Assembly (NCBI RefSeq): GCF_001461825.1
Contig: NZ_LLZC01000012.1
Location: 1-64,000 of the forward strand
Length of the DNA: 64,000 nt
Direction of reading: 5' to 3'
DNA from: Bacillus velezensis
Lineage (GTDB): Bacteria > Bacillota > Bacilli > Bacillales > Bacillaceae
Shown here: positions 8,430 to 16,416 of the stretch, in pieces
How positions within the stretch are numbered: the first letter of the stretch is position 1
Layout: the number at the start of each line of letters is the position of its first letter
Made by a program: the position numbers and the translations under genes
The notes under the pieces: model-generated
What the model saw: only the letters and a program-made list of their open reading frames with translations
Told to the model about the DNA's origin: nothing
Database searches by the model: none

Positions 8430-9893
8430 ATGCTGACAGAACAGCCGAATTGGCTCATTCAAAGGGCTCAGCTGACACCAGAGAGAATCGCTCTCATATT
8501 TGAAAACAAACAGATGACATTCAGAGAATTATATCATGCTTCTAAACAAATGGCCGCGCGGCTGTCCAAATACTGCTCGCTTAAAAAAGGAGACCGTGCC
8601 GCGATTTTGCTTTCTAACAGACCGGAAATGGTTTATGCCGTTCACGCCTGCTTCTTATTAGGGGCGGAAGCTGTGCTGTTGAATACGAAACTCTCAAAAC
8701 AGGAACGGTTGTTTCAGCTCGAAGATTCACAGGCAAAGCTTTTATTGACGGAGGACGGTTTTTGCCGCGAAGATTATGAATCTGCGGTCGCCGCCGCGGA
8801 CGTGGACGAGCTGCAGGCCAAAGCCGCGGGAGACATGGAACCTGAAGCTTATGTAACGCTTGATGATACGGCGACTCTCATGTATACGTCAGGAACAACG
8901 GGAAGGCCGAAGGGGGTGCAGCAGACTTTCGGTAATCATTATTCCAGCGCTGTATCGTCTGCGCTGAATCTGGGGGTCACGGAGCGGGACCGCTGGCTTA
9001 TTGCGCTGCCGCTGTTTCATATCAGCGGTCTGTCTGCGCTGTTTAAGTCGGTCATTTACGGCATGCCTGTCGTGCTTCATCAAAAATTTTCTGTCACCGA
9101 TGTGCTTGACAGCATCAGCTGCCATCAGGTCACGATCATTTCAGCGGTGCAGACCATGCTTTCGGGCCTGCTTGCGGAAACTGAACAATGTCCTGAATCA
9201 CTGCGCTGCATTCTGCTTGGCGGGGGGCCGGCACCGCTGCCGCTCCTTGAAGAATGCCGCAGGAAACAATTTCCGGTATTCCAATCTTACGGCTTGACTG
9301 AAACCTGCTCACAGATTGTCACGCTTTCTCCGGAATTCAGCATGGACAAGCTCGGCTCGGCCGGTAAACCGCTGTTTTCATGCGAAATTAGAATTGAAAA
9401 AGACGGAAACCCTTGTGCGCCGTTTGAACACGGTGAAATTACGGTGAAAGGCCCGAATGTGATGAAAGGGTATTATCATCGTGACGACGCAAACCAGGCC
9501 GCTTTTCATAATGGATGGTTTAAAACGGGCGATCTTGGCTATTTGGATGATGAAGGGTTTTTATACGTGCTGGACAGGCGGTCGGACCTCATTATTTCAG
9601 GCGGAGAGAACATCTACCCGGCAGAAGTGGAAGCGGCGCTGCTTGCCCATCCGGCTGTAGCGGAGGCCGGTGTTTCGGGAGCCGAAGATCCGAAGTGGGG
9701 GAAAGTGCCGCATGCTTTTCTCGTGCTGACTTCTTCTGTCAGTTCTGAGGAGCTGACCGTCTTTTGCCGTGAGCGGCTTGCAAAATATAAAATACCGGCT
9801 GCTTTTTTCGAGGTTGACGAGCTCCCGCGGAACGCGTCCAATAAACTGATGAGACATCGGCTGAATGAGCTTCGTAAAGGAGAATTGTCATGA
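8430..9893 (+). CDS. menE: o-Succinylbenzoate-CoA ligase
   Basis: Adenylate-forming ligase that activates o-succinylbenzoate with ATP and CoA. 487 residues. Domain order is typical of the ANL superfamily: N-terminal domain with the P-loop YTSGTTGRPKGVQ, the substrate motif SYGLTETCSQIV, the hinge GDLGYLDDEGFLYVLDRRSDLI, and a C-terminal domain with ISGGENIYPAEVE and the catalytic Lys near the end (NASNKLMRHRL). The ATG follows CGGAGATGATAAC. Its stop overlaps the menC start (ATGA). Confidence 0.97.
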   Translation: MLTEQPNWLIQRAQLTPERIALIFENKQMTFRELYHASKQMAARLSKYCSLKKGDRAAILLSNRPEMVYAVHACFLLGAEAVLLNTKLSKQERLFQLEDSQAKLLLTEDGFCREDYESAVAAADVDELQAKAAGDMEPEAYVTLDDTATLMYTSGTTGRPKGVQQTFGNHYSSAVSSALNLGVTERDRWLIALPLFHISGLSALFKSVIYGMPVVLHQKFSVTDVLDSISCHQVTIISAVQTMLSGLLAETEQCPESLRCILLGGGPAPLPLLEECRRKQFPVFQSYGLTETCSQIVTLSPEFSMDKLGSAGKPLFSCEIRIEKDGNPCAPFEHGEITVKGPNVMKGYYHRDDANQAAFHNGWFKTGDLGYLDDEGFLYVLDRRSDLIISGGENIYPAEVEAALLAHPAVAEAGVSGAEDPKWGKVPHAFLVLTSSVSSEELTVFCRERLAKYKIPAAFFEVDELPRNASNKLMRHRLNELRKGELS

Positions 9894-11005
9894 TTAAGAT
9901 TGAAAAAATCACCCTTTATCATGTAAGTATGAGGCTGAAAAAACCGTTTAAAACAAGTATTGAAACGCTGCAGGACCGTAAATTTTTGATCGTGGAAGCG
10001 ATCGATGAAACCGGGAGAACCGGCTGGGGGGAGGTATCGGCGTTTTCTTCTCCGTGGTATACAGAAGAAACGATTCAGACATGCGCGCATATGCTGAGAG
10101 ATTTTTTCATCCCGAATGTCGTAGGCCGCGAGTTTTTTCATCCGTCAGAGGTGCCTGACAGTCTCGCGCGTTTCAAAGGAAACCGCATGGCAAAAGCGGG
10201 GCTTGAATCAGCCGTGTGGGATCTATATGCCAAGAAAAAAGGGATATCACTCGCAGAAGCCTTAGGGGGCAAAAGAGATAAAGTGCCCGCCGGCGTGGCG
10301 GTGGGTCTGGCTTCGGCTGATGAGATGCTTCGGGAAATTGAGCAATACGTAAAAGAAGGTTATCAACGTATAAAAATAAAAATTCAGCCCGGCCATGACG
10401 TTGATCTGGTCAGAGCCATCCGCAGCCGTTTTCCGAACGTACCGCTGATGGCGGATGCCAACTCGGCATATGAACTGAAAGACATCAGCAGGCTGAAAGA
10501 GTTGGATGAATTCCAGCTCATGATGATAGAACAGCCGCTTCAGGCAGATGATATTGTCGATCACCGCCACCTGCAGAAACACTTGAGAACCGCGGTATGC
10601 CTTGATGAAAGCATATGCTCATATGATGACGCAAGGCGGGCGATTGAGCTTGGGAGCTGTAAAATCATTAACATAAAACCGGCGCGTGTAGGAGGCCTGA
10701 CAGAGGCTTTAAAAATACATGACTTATGCAGAGAGCATCACATGCCGGTTTGGTGCGGCGGAATGTTTGAAACCGGCATTTCGAGAGCGCAGACAGTCGC
10801 GCTTGCTTCGCTGCCGCAATTTACGATACCGGGTGACATTTCCTCATCAGACCGATACTGGGAGGAGGATATTGTCACTCCCGACATCCGTATCGAAGAG
10901 GGGTTCATCTCTGTTCCGGACGGTCCCGGACTGGGTGTCGAAGTCAATCAGGAAATAATGAGAAAATACGTCACCCAAATGGACGTTTTTACGACAAACA
11001 ACTGA
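9890..11005 (+). CDS. menC: o-Succinylbenzoate synthase (enolase superfamily)
   Basis: Dehydrates SHCHC to o-succinylbenzoate. 371 residues, the size of the Bacillus/Amycolatopsis OSBS branch that also includes N-succinylamino acid racemases. The enolase-superfamily residues are visible: the KxK acid/base strand (RIKIKIQPG), the metal ligands in MADANSAY, MIEQPLQ and CLDESI, and the second Lys in INIKPARVGG. The operon context (last gene of men) makes OSBS the physiological role. A promiscuous racemase activity is possible from family knowledge. A terminator follows at 11088. Confidence 0.95.
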   Translation: MIKIEKITLYHVSMRLKKPFKTSIETLQDRKFLIVEAIDETGRTGWGEVSAFSSPWYTEETIQTCAHMLRDFFIPNVVGREFFHPSEVPDSLARFKGNRMAKAGLESAVWDLYAKKKGISLAEALGGKRDKVPAGVAVGLASADEMLREIEQYVKEGYQRIKIKIQPGHDVDLVRAIRSRFPNVPLMADANSAYELKDISRLKELDEFQLMMIEQPLQADDIVDHRHLQKHLRTAVCLDESICSYDDARRAIELGSCKIINIKPARVGGLTEALKIHDLCREHHMPVWCGGMFETGISRAQTVALASLPQFTIPGDISSSDRYWEEDIVTPDIRIEEGFISVPDGPGLGVEVNQEIMRKYVTQMDVFTTNN

Positions 11006-11087
11006 TAAAAAGACATTTCAGCGAGTTGAGCTGCCTGTAAGCTGCTGTTATATTGAAACTGTTCATCATCACCCCTTCCCCCGTTTG

Positions 11088-11113
11088 AACCGGCTGTATC
11101 AGCCGGTTTTTTT
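11088..11113 (+). terminator. Terminator of the men operon
   Basis: AACCGGCT/AGCCGGTT stem with a short loop, then TTTTTTT. It ends menFDHBEC just before the mnt promoter. Confidence 0.9.
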
Positions 11114-11126
11114 AATGAGCGGACAC

Positions 11127-11155
11127 TTGACAAATGTGAGTGTGTGCGATAATTT
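11127..11155 (+). promoter_or_regulatory. Sigma-A promoter of mntABCD
   Basis: -35 TTGACA at 11127-11132. The -10 is either GATAAT (11148-11153, 15-base spacer) or TAATTT (11150-11155, 17-base spacer). Either choice overlaps the MntR box, which fits repression by promoter occlusion. Confidence 0.72.
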
Positions 11156-11174
11156 TGCACAAAGGAAACTTTTT
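11151..11174 (+). promoter_or_regulatory. MntR operator
   Basis: TTTTGCACAAAGGAAACT closely fits the Bacillus MntR consensus (TTTGCCTTAAGGAAACT-like). It sits on the -10 of the mntA promoter. Mn(II)-loaded MntR should shut the importer off here. Confidence 0.8.
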
Positions 11175-11274
11175 GTCCTGTATCAATCATTTGTTCTTAA
11201 ATATAAAGAATTGTCATAAGACTGACATCAACATCACATTTAAAAGAGAACGGGACAAAGGAAAGGGGACGGAT

Positions 11275-12192
11275 ATGAAAAAAAGCAGTGTAATGGCGTC
11301 TGTGCTGATGGTTTGTTTTGCATTGTCTTCATGCAGCTCTGAATCTTCAGGCGGACAAAAAGGAAAGCTCACGATTACGGCTACCACTTCTCAGGTGGCT
11401 GACGCCGCTGAACATATCGGCGGAGACCATGTTGAAGTGACGTCACTGATGGGGCCTGGAGTCGATCCGCATCTTTATAAAGCATCACAAGGAGATACGA
11501 AAAAATTAACGGAGGCGGATGTTGTTTTATACAGCGGACTTCACTTAGAGGGGAAAATGGAGCATATGTTAACGAAAATCAGCAGGCAAAAGCCGTCCGC
11601 AGCAGTGGCTGAATCAATACCGAAGGAGAAATTGATTCCAGCGGGTGAGAATATGTATGATCCGCATGTATGGTTCAGCATTCCGTTATGGCTGTATGCC
11701 GTTGACGAAATCGAAGCGCAGTTAAAAAAAGCAAAACCCGAATATGCAGACGACTTTACCAAAAACGCTCAAGAGTATAAAGAGAATTTGAAATCTTTAG
11801 ATAAAAAATCGAGAGAAAAAATCGGGACAATTCCCGAAAAAAGCCGTGTACTAGTTACGGCACATGATGCCTTTGCGTATTTTGGCAAGGAATACGGATT
11901 TGAGGTCAGAGGACTTCAAGGGCTGAGCACGGACTCTGATTACGGACTGAAAGATGTTCAAAAGCTTGTCAGTCTGCTTGCGAATAAGGAAATTAAAGCT
12001 GTGTTTACGGAAAGCAGCGTATCGAAAAAGTCAATAAACGCGGTTGTTGAGGGCGCCAAAGAAAAAGGTCATGATGTTTCGGTCGGCGGCTGGCTGTATT
12101 CAGATGCCATGGGCGAAAAGGGGACAAAAGAGGGCACGTACGCCGGTATGTTCGCCCATAACATAGATACGATTGTCAGCTCATTAAAATAA
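11275..12192 (+). CDS. mntA: Mn(II)-binding lipoprotein of ABC importer
   Basis: Cluster A-I (ZnuA/TroA/PsaA-like) solute-binding protein that delivers Mn(II) to MntCD. 305 residues starting with a lipoprotein signal peptide, lipobox ALSSC. Metal-site residues expected for the family are present: His in GVDPHLYKAS, His in YDPHVWFS, Glu in FTESSVSKKS and Asp in LYSDAMGEKG. There is no His-rich loop of the kind seen in zinc binders, which supports manganese. I use the ATG at 11275, after AAAGGGGACGGAT; upstream in-frame starts would run into the promoter and operator. First gene of mntABCD. Confidence 0.95.
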   Translation: MKKSSVMASVLMVCFALSSCSSESSGGQKGKLTITATTSQVADAAEHIGGDHVEVTSLMGPGVDPHLYKASQGDTKKLTEADVVLYSGLHLEGKMEHMLTKISRQKPSAAVAESIPKEKLIPAGENMYDPHVWFSIPLWLYAVDEIEAQLKKAKPEYADDFTKNAQEYKENLKSLDKKSREKIGTIPEKSRVLVTAHDAFAYFGKEYGFEVRGLQGLSTDSDYGLKDVQKLVSLLANKEIKAVFTESSVSKKSINAVVEGAKEKGHDVSVGGWLYSDAMGEKGTKEGTYAGMFAHNIDTIVSSLK

Positions 12193-12212
12193 ACAGGAAG
12201 GGAGAGAATGAC

Positions 12213-12965
12213 GTGTATCCTGTCAGCATTGAAAATGTGACGGTAGCCTATCACAAAAAACCGGTCCTGCAGAACGTCACCATGCAGGTGCCGGAAGGAA
12301 AACTGATCGGGATTATCGGGCCGAACGGAGCCGGAAAATCAACGTTGATAAAAGCTGTTTTAGGATTAACGCCAAGCGCCTCCGGAACGGTCTCTATTTA
12401 TGGGAAATCATCAGAAAAGGAGCGGAAGAGGATCGGCTATGTTCCGCAGCGCGGTTCTGTGGATTGGGATTTTCCGACAAGCGCTCTGGATGTCGTTTTA
12501 ATGGGAAGATATGGGCATATCGGCTGGTGCAGGCGTCCGAAAAAACGTGATATTGATTTTGCTGAAACCTGTTTGGATAAGGTCGGTATGCTTGAATATG
12601 CCAAAAGGCAGATCAGCCAGCTTTCAGGAGGCCAGCAGCAGCGGGTTTTTCTGGCCCGGGCTTTATGTCAGGATGCGGATATATACTTTATGGATGAACC
12701 GTTTGTGGGAGTTGACGCCGCTACGGAGCGGGCGATTATCACGCTGTTGACGGAATTAAAACAAAAAGGAAAAACTGTGCTCGTCGTCCATCATGACCTG
12801 CAGACGGCAAAGGAGTATTTCGATTGGATGCTGCTGCTGAACATGAGAAAGATTGCTTTCGGACCGACTGAACACGTGTTTACAATCGAAAATTTACAAA
12901 AAACGTACGGAGGAAGGCTGGCATTTTTGAAAGATCACCTCCTGGCCGAAGGGGGAACGGGCTGA
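12213..12965 (+). CDS. mntB: Mn(II) ABC transporter ATP-binding protein
   Basis: The ATPase of the manganese importer, 250 residues. Walker A GPNGAGKST, signature LSGGQQQRV, Walker B DIYFMDEP and the switch His (VVHHDLQ) are intact. The start is GTG 12213, 20 bases after mntA. The ribosome site GGAGAGAATGAC is adjacent. The stop overlaps the mntC start by one base, so the genes are coupled. Confidence 0.95.
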   Translation: MYPVSIENVTVAYHKKPVLQNVTMQVPEGKLIGIIGPNGAGKSTLIKAVLGLTPSASGTVSIYGKSSEKERKRIGYVPQRGSVDWDFPTSALDVVLMGRYGHIGWCRRPKKRDIDFAETCLDKVGMLEYAKRQISQLSGGQQQRVFLARALCQDADIYFMDEPFVGVDAATERAIITLLTELKQKGKTVLVVHHDLQTAKEYFDWMLLLNMRKIAFGPTEHVFTIENLQKTYGGRLAFLKDHLLAEGGTG

Positions 12966-14251
12966 TGGCGCTGCATCATATATGGCTTCAGCTTCAGGAA
13001 CCGAATACCCAATGGGTGTTGGCGGGAACTTTGCTTCTCGGCATGGCAAGCGGCGTGCTGGGAAGCTTTGTGCTTCTCAGGAGGCAGAGTCTGATCGGCG
13101 ACGCCATGGCTCATTCGGCTTTGCCCGGAGTATGTCTTGCGTTTCTCATTGCCGGAGAAAAGACGATGCTGTTCTTCTTGATCGGAGCGGCTGCCGCGGG
13201 GCTTGCGGGGACTTGGTGCATCCAGAACATCACGGAGCATTCAAAAACGAAGGAGGATTCTGCGATCGGCATCGTATTGTCCGTGTTTTTCGGGATCGGC
13301 ATTATTCTTCTGACCTATATTCAAAGACTCGGTTCCGGAAGCCAGAGCGGGCTTGATTCTTTTTTATTCGGTCAGGCGGCGTCACTCGTTAAACAGGACA
13401 TTGTCATCATCGGAGTCATTTCTGCCGTTCTGCTTTTATTGTGCGCCGTCTTTTTTAAGGAATTCAAATTGATCACATTTGATATGGCATTTGCGAAAGG
13501 GGCGGGACTGCCTGTCAGGTTTCTGAACGGACTGCTGGTTTTTTTAATTGTTTGTGCGGTTGTGATCGGGCTGCAGACGGTCGGTGTCATCTTAATGGCG
13601 GCCATGCTTATTACGCCGGCGGTCGCCGCAAGGTATTGGACGGAGCGTTTAACGGTCATGATCGTGCTGTCCGGATTAATCGGCGGGTTATCCGGTGTGG
13701 CGGGAACGCTTTTAAGTACGACGACGGACGGTATGGCGACCGGGCCGTTAATTATTTTAAGCGCGGCTTCCGTTTTTCTGTTTTCTCTATTATTCGCTCC
13801 GGATCGCGGACTGGTGTCAAAGACGGTTAAACTTTTCCGGCTGAGAAAAAAGACCGCTTTTGAGCAAACGCTCTCAGCTATTTACGAGATGAGTGAACAA
13901 ACGAATGAAACCTCAGTCACCGGGCAGATGTTGAAAAAAGAATGGGAGCGCCCTATCAGGAAACTGGAGAAAAAGGGATACCTCAAGCGCAGCGGAGCCG
14001 AACAATGGCGGATGACGGAGGCAGGGCTGACGAAGGGATACGAAATTGTCTTATCACAGCGCATGTATGAAGTTTACCTCATGCATGAAACGGAACTGGC
14101 CGGTATAGAAACGGCCGCCAGGGACGAATTTCATCCGGATCTTCTGCCGAAAGAACTGAAAGAAAAGCTTTTGCAGCTTTTACGATTGCACGGGCGAATG
14201 CCGAATGAATCACTTCAAAAGGAGAAAGGAGGCGCTTACAATGAGTTATGA
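12965..14251 (+). CDS. mntC: Mn(II) ABC permease with C-terminal DtxR-like winged helix
   Basis: One of two permeases of the importer, but at 428 residues it is about 140 longer than MntD. Residues 1-280 are a normal ABC-3 permease with about nine hydrophobic segments (LLRRQSLIGDAMAHSALPG near the start). From about residue 290 a soluble cytoplasmic domain follows (FEQTLSAIYEMSEQTNETSV, WERPIRKLEKKGYLKR, WRMTEAGLTKGYEIVLSQRM, YEVYLMHET). This resembles the winged helix and dimer helix of the DtxR/MntR metalloregulators. The fused form is the usual one for Bacillus MntC as I recall it. Whether the domain binds metal, DNA or another protein is not known to me. Confidence 0.93.
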   Translation: MALHHIWLQLQEPNTQWVLAGTLLLGMASGVLGSFVLLRRQSLIGDAMAHSALPGVCLAFLIAGEKTMLFFLIGAAAAGLAGTWCIQNITEHSKTKEDSAIGIVLSVFFGIGIILLTYIQRLGSGSQSGLDSFLFGQAASLVKQDIVIIGVISAVLLLLCAVFFKEFKLITFDMAFAKGAGLPVRFLNGLLVFLIVCAVVIGLQTVGVILMAAMLITPAVAARYWTERLTVMIVLSGLIGGLSGVAGTLLSTTTDGMATGPLIILSAASVFLFSLLFAPDRGLVSKTVKLFRLRKKTAFEQTLSAIYEMSEQTNETSVTGQMLKKEWERPIRKLEKKGYLKRSGAEQWRMTEAGLTKGYEIVLSQRMYEVYLMHETELAGIETAARDEFHPDLLPKELKEKLLQLLRLHGRMPNESLQKEKGGAYNEL

Positions 14252-15122
14252 AGCGTGGATTATCGCAACGGGAATCTTAGTCGGCGTGAGCTGCGCGTTA
14301 ATCGGCACTTTTCTTGTGCTGAGAAACATGGCGATGCTTGCTGACGCGATCAGCCACACGGTGCTGCTCGGAATTGTCGGCGCTTTCCTTGTGACGGGAG
14401 CCCTTAACGGAATTCCGATGTTTATCGGGGCTGCGGCATCCGGGCTGCTGACGGCTTTTTTCGTACAGTTTCTGCACAGTAAAGGCGTGCAGTCTGACGC
14501 GGCTATCGGTGTCGTCTTTACGTCCTTGTTTGCGGTCGGCGTCATTCTGCTGTCTGTATACGGCAAGCATGTACATCTTGATATAGAACATTCGCTTATG
14601 GGAGAAATTGCTTTCGTTCCGTGGAATACAGCTCAGCTGTTCGGCTTCGATATCGGCCCTAAAGCGTTTTGGATGATTTTATCTGTGCTTATCATCAATG
14701 TGCTGCTGATTGTCTGCTGCTATAAAGAATTTAAAATCGCCGCCTTTGACCCGGAAATGGCGATAGCCATCGGCATTCCTGTCCTGGTCATTCATTATGT
14801 GCAGATGGGTATGCTGTCGCTTACGACGGTTGCTTCTTTTGATTCAGTGGGAGCGGTTTTAGTCGTTGCGATGCTGATTGTACCGCCTGCAGCCGCCTAT
14901 TTACTGACAAACCGCCTTTCTTCCATGCTTTTCATCAGCGCGGGTATCGGCGGGCTGTCAGCCGTATTGGGATATGGCGCCGCCACATGGCTCAACGTGT
15001 CAATTTCAGGTGCGATGGCTGCGATGACCGGCGTGTTTTTTCTGCTGGCTTTTCTGTTTTCTCCGGCTCAGGGGCTGATTTCAAAAAGGCTTGCGGCGCG
15101 GAAATTAAAAAGAGCTGTATAA
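14241..15122 (+). CDS. mntD: Mn(II) ABC transporter permease
   Basis: Second permease of the manganese importer, 293 residues with eight to nine hydrophobic segments and the ABC-3 family pattern VLRNMAMLADAISHTVLLG. I choose the ATG at 14241, after GGAGAAAGGAGG, over the in-frame ATG at 14205. This leaves an 11-base overlap with mntC. Unlike MntC it has no cytoplasmic C-terminal domain. The stop codon lies inside the terminator stem. Confidence 0.95.
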   Translation: MSYEAWIIATGILVGVSCALIGTFLVLRNMAMLADAISHTVLLGIVGAFLVTGALNGIPMFIGAAASGLLTAFFVQFLHSKGVQSDAAIGVVFTSLFAVGVILLSVYGKHVHLDIEHSLMGEIAFVPWNTAQLFGFDIGPKAFWMILSVLIINVLLIVCCYKEFKIAAFDPEMAIAIGIPVLVIHYVQMGMLSLTTVASFDSVGAVLVVAMLIVPPAAAYLLTNRLSSMLFISAGIGGLSAVLGYGAATWLNVSISGAMAAMTGVFFLLAFLFSPAQGLISKRLAARKLKRAV

Positions 15123-15138
15123 AACAGCTCTTTTTTTT
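15107..15138. terminator. Bidirectional terminator, mntD / DUF1540 gene
   Basis: AAAAGAGCTGT and ACAGCTCTTTT pair around a short loop, with A- and T-runs on both sides. Confidence 0.9.
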
Positions 15139-15296
15139 TATAAATCATGCGGTTTAAAGGTTTTGCAATCCGTTTCTTCACTTTTTTCAGCGGTTTCGCC
15201 TGTATGGCTGACCACATAAATAGCGTCGGCCGTGCATTTGTTTCCTCTGCCCCAATATGAACAGTTATTGACTTCACACAGAATTTTTTGGTCCAT
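15138..15296 (-). CDS. DUF1540 small Cys-rich protein
   Basis: A 52-residue protein of the DUF1540 type. Four cysteines (about residues 8, 14, 22 and 44: ILCEVNNCSYWGRGNKC and ETDCKTF) suggest a small metal-bound fold. DUF1540 proteins are common in spore-forming Firmicutes, and I know of no assigned reaction. I chose the ATG at 15296, preceded by GGAGGGGAGCC, over a longer in-frame start at 15329. It lies 57 bases downstream of ythB on the same strand and may be co-transcribed with ythAB. Confidence 0.8.
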   Translation of the reverse strand: MDQKILCEVNNCSYWGRGNKCTADAIYVVSHTGETAEKSEETDCKTFKPHDL

Positions 15297-15353
15297 GCTG
15301 GCTCCCCTCCAAGATAAAAGGTACGCCATTAGTATGAGCCGCCCTGATTTCTG

Positions 15354-16394
15354 TTATTCCTCCTGGCGGATATAACGTCTGTCTTTCATAAAGAGCTTCC
15401 AGAAGAAATAAAACCCGGGAAACAAAATGATGAAAGCGACGATATACGTCATAAACAGCGCCCTGAAGGTTGCCGGCTCCGTAAATCCTGACATGACCGT
15501 AATATCCGGATAAATCATATAAGGAAGATGCGCCCGTCCGTATGCATAGCTTGCCAGAAAGTATTGAAGCGCAATGGCGATCATGGCGATTCTCGGTTTG
15601 CCGAGGTTGCGGCCGAAGCGCTTATTCGGCAAAAACAGAGCCACGCCGGCAATGATAAATGTAATGACAGACAGAATGAGCCATGTCTTGTCTTTCATCA
15701 TCCCCGTATACAGCCAGCCGGCTTCAGAGCGTAATGTCAGCATAATGAAGAAGGCAAACAGAAGCGACAGCGGCCCTGTTAGTAAAGAGCTCCGTCTGTA
15801 GATGCGGTACGCATGCTCCTCTTCCGCAACATTTGAAAAATCGGCCAGAAGCAGTGAAGATAAAAATAAAGTGCTTAAAATGGCAAAGCCGATAAACGCA
15901 TACGCATTAAGGCTTGTAAAGACATTTGCCAAATTCAGGTGATACACTCCGCCCGTCTTCTCAATAAATCCTCCGTGTGTGACCGGAAGGACCAAAATCA
16001 GAACAGCGGGAATAATGAAGCCCGAAATTCCGGAGATATATCTCATGATTTTTCTTTCCTTCGCCGTATTGGAGAAGACGAGAAAGCCGCTGCGGATGGC
16101 CAAAAGCAGCAAAATAATACTCCCCGGGATCAATAAAACGGTTCCCAGCACGAAGGTTGCCCCTGGAAAGAAGCTGAATAGGGCGACAACGATCGCGACG
16201 ATAAAGACGTTGGTCACTTCCCATGTCGGGGACAAATAACGGTTGGCGATGTTTGTCGCCTTTGTTTGTTCTCTATTTAAATAAATCATCGACCAAAAGC
16301 CTGCTCCGAAGTCCATCGTTGCCATGACCGCGTAGATAAACACGAAGCCCCATACGATTGATATCGCAATGAGAGCATCCATGGTAATGTCCAT
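15354..16394 (-). CDS. ythB: Cytochrome bd-type quinol oxidase subunit II
   Basis: CydB-like subunit, 346 residues with about nine transmembrane segments. The N-terminal CydB pattern (FVFIYAVMATMDFGAGFWSM) is clear. It pairs with YthA, which is encoded 22 bases upstream on the same strand. Together they form the second bd-type oxidase of Bacillus, distinct from CydAB. In this group the haem composition may differ (described as bb'-type), which is family knowledge and cannot be read here. The gene order ythA-ythB-DUF1540 ends at the shared terminator. Confidence 0.92.
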   Translation of the reverse strand: MDITMDALIAISIVWGFVFIYAVMATMDFGAGFWSMIYLNREQTKATNIANRYLSPTWEVTNVFIVAIVVALFSFFPGATFVLGTVLLIPGSIILLLLAIRSGFLVFSNTAKERKIMRYISGISGFIIPAVLILVLPVTHGGFIEKTGGVYHLNLANVFTSLNAYAFIGFAILSTLFLSSLLLADFSNVAEEEHAYRIYRRSSLLTGPLSLLFAFFIMLTLRSEAGWLYTGMMKDKTWLILSVITFIIAGVALFLPNKRFGRNLGKPRIAMIAIALQYFLASYAYGRAHLPYMIYPDITVMSGFTEPATFRALFMTYIVAFIILFPGFYFFWKLFMKDRRYIRQEE

Positions 16395-16416
16395 TTCAAT
16401 TCAGCCCTTTCTATTG

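Noticed and set aside
9614-10141. 175-codon minus-strand frame over the menE-menC junction
   Set aside because: Both plus-strand genes are well supported and overlap; the antisense frame has no start signal.
11140-11274. N-terminal extension of mntA
   Set aside because: It would translate the promoter and MntR operator and put the lipoprotein signal inside the protein.
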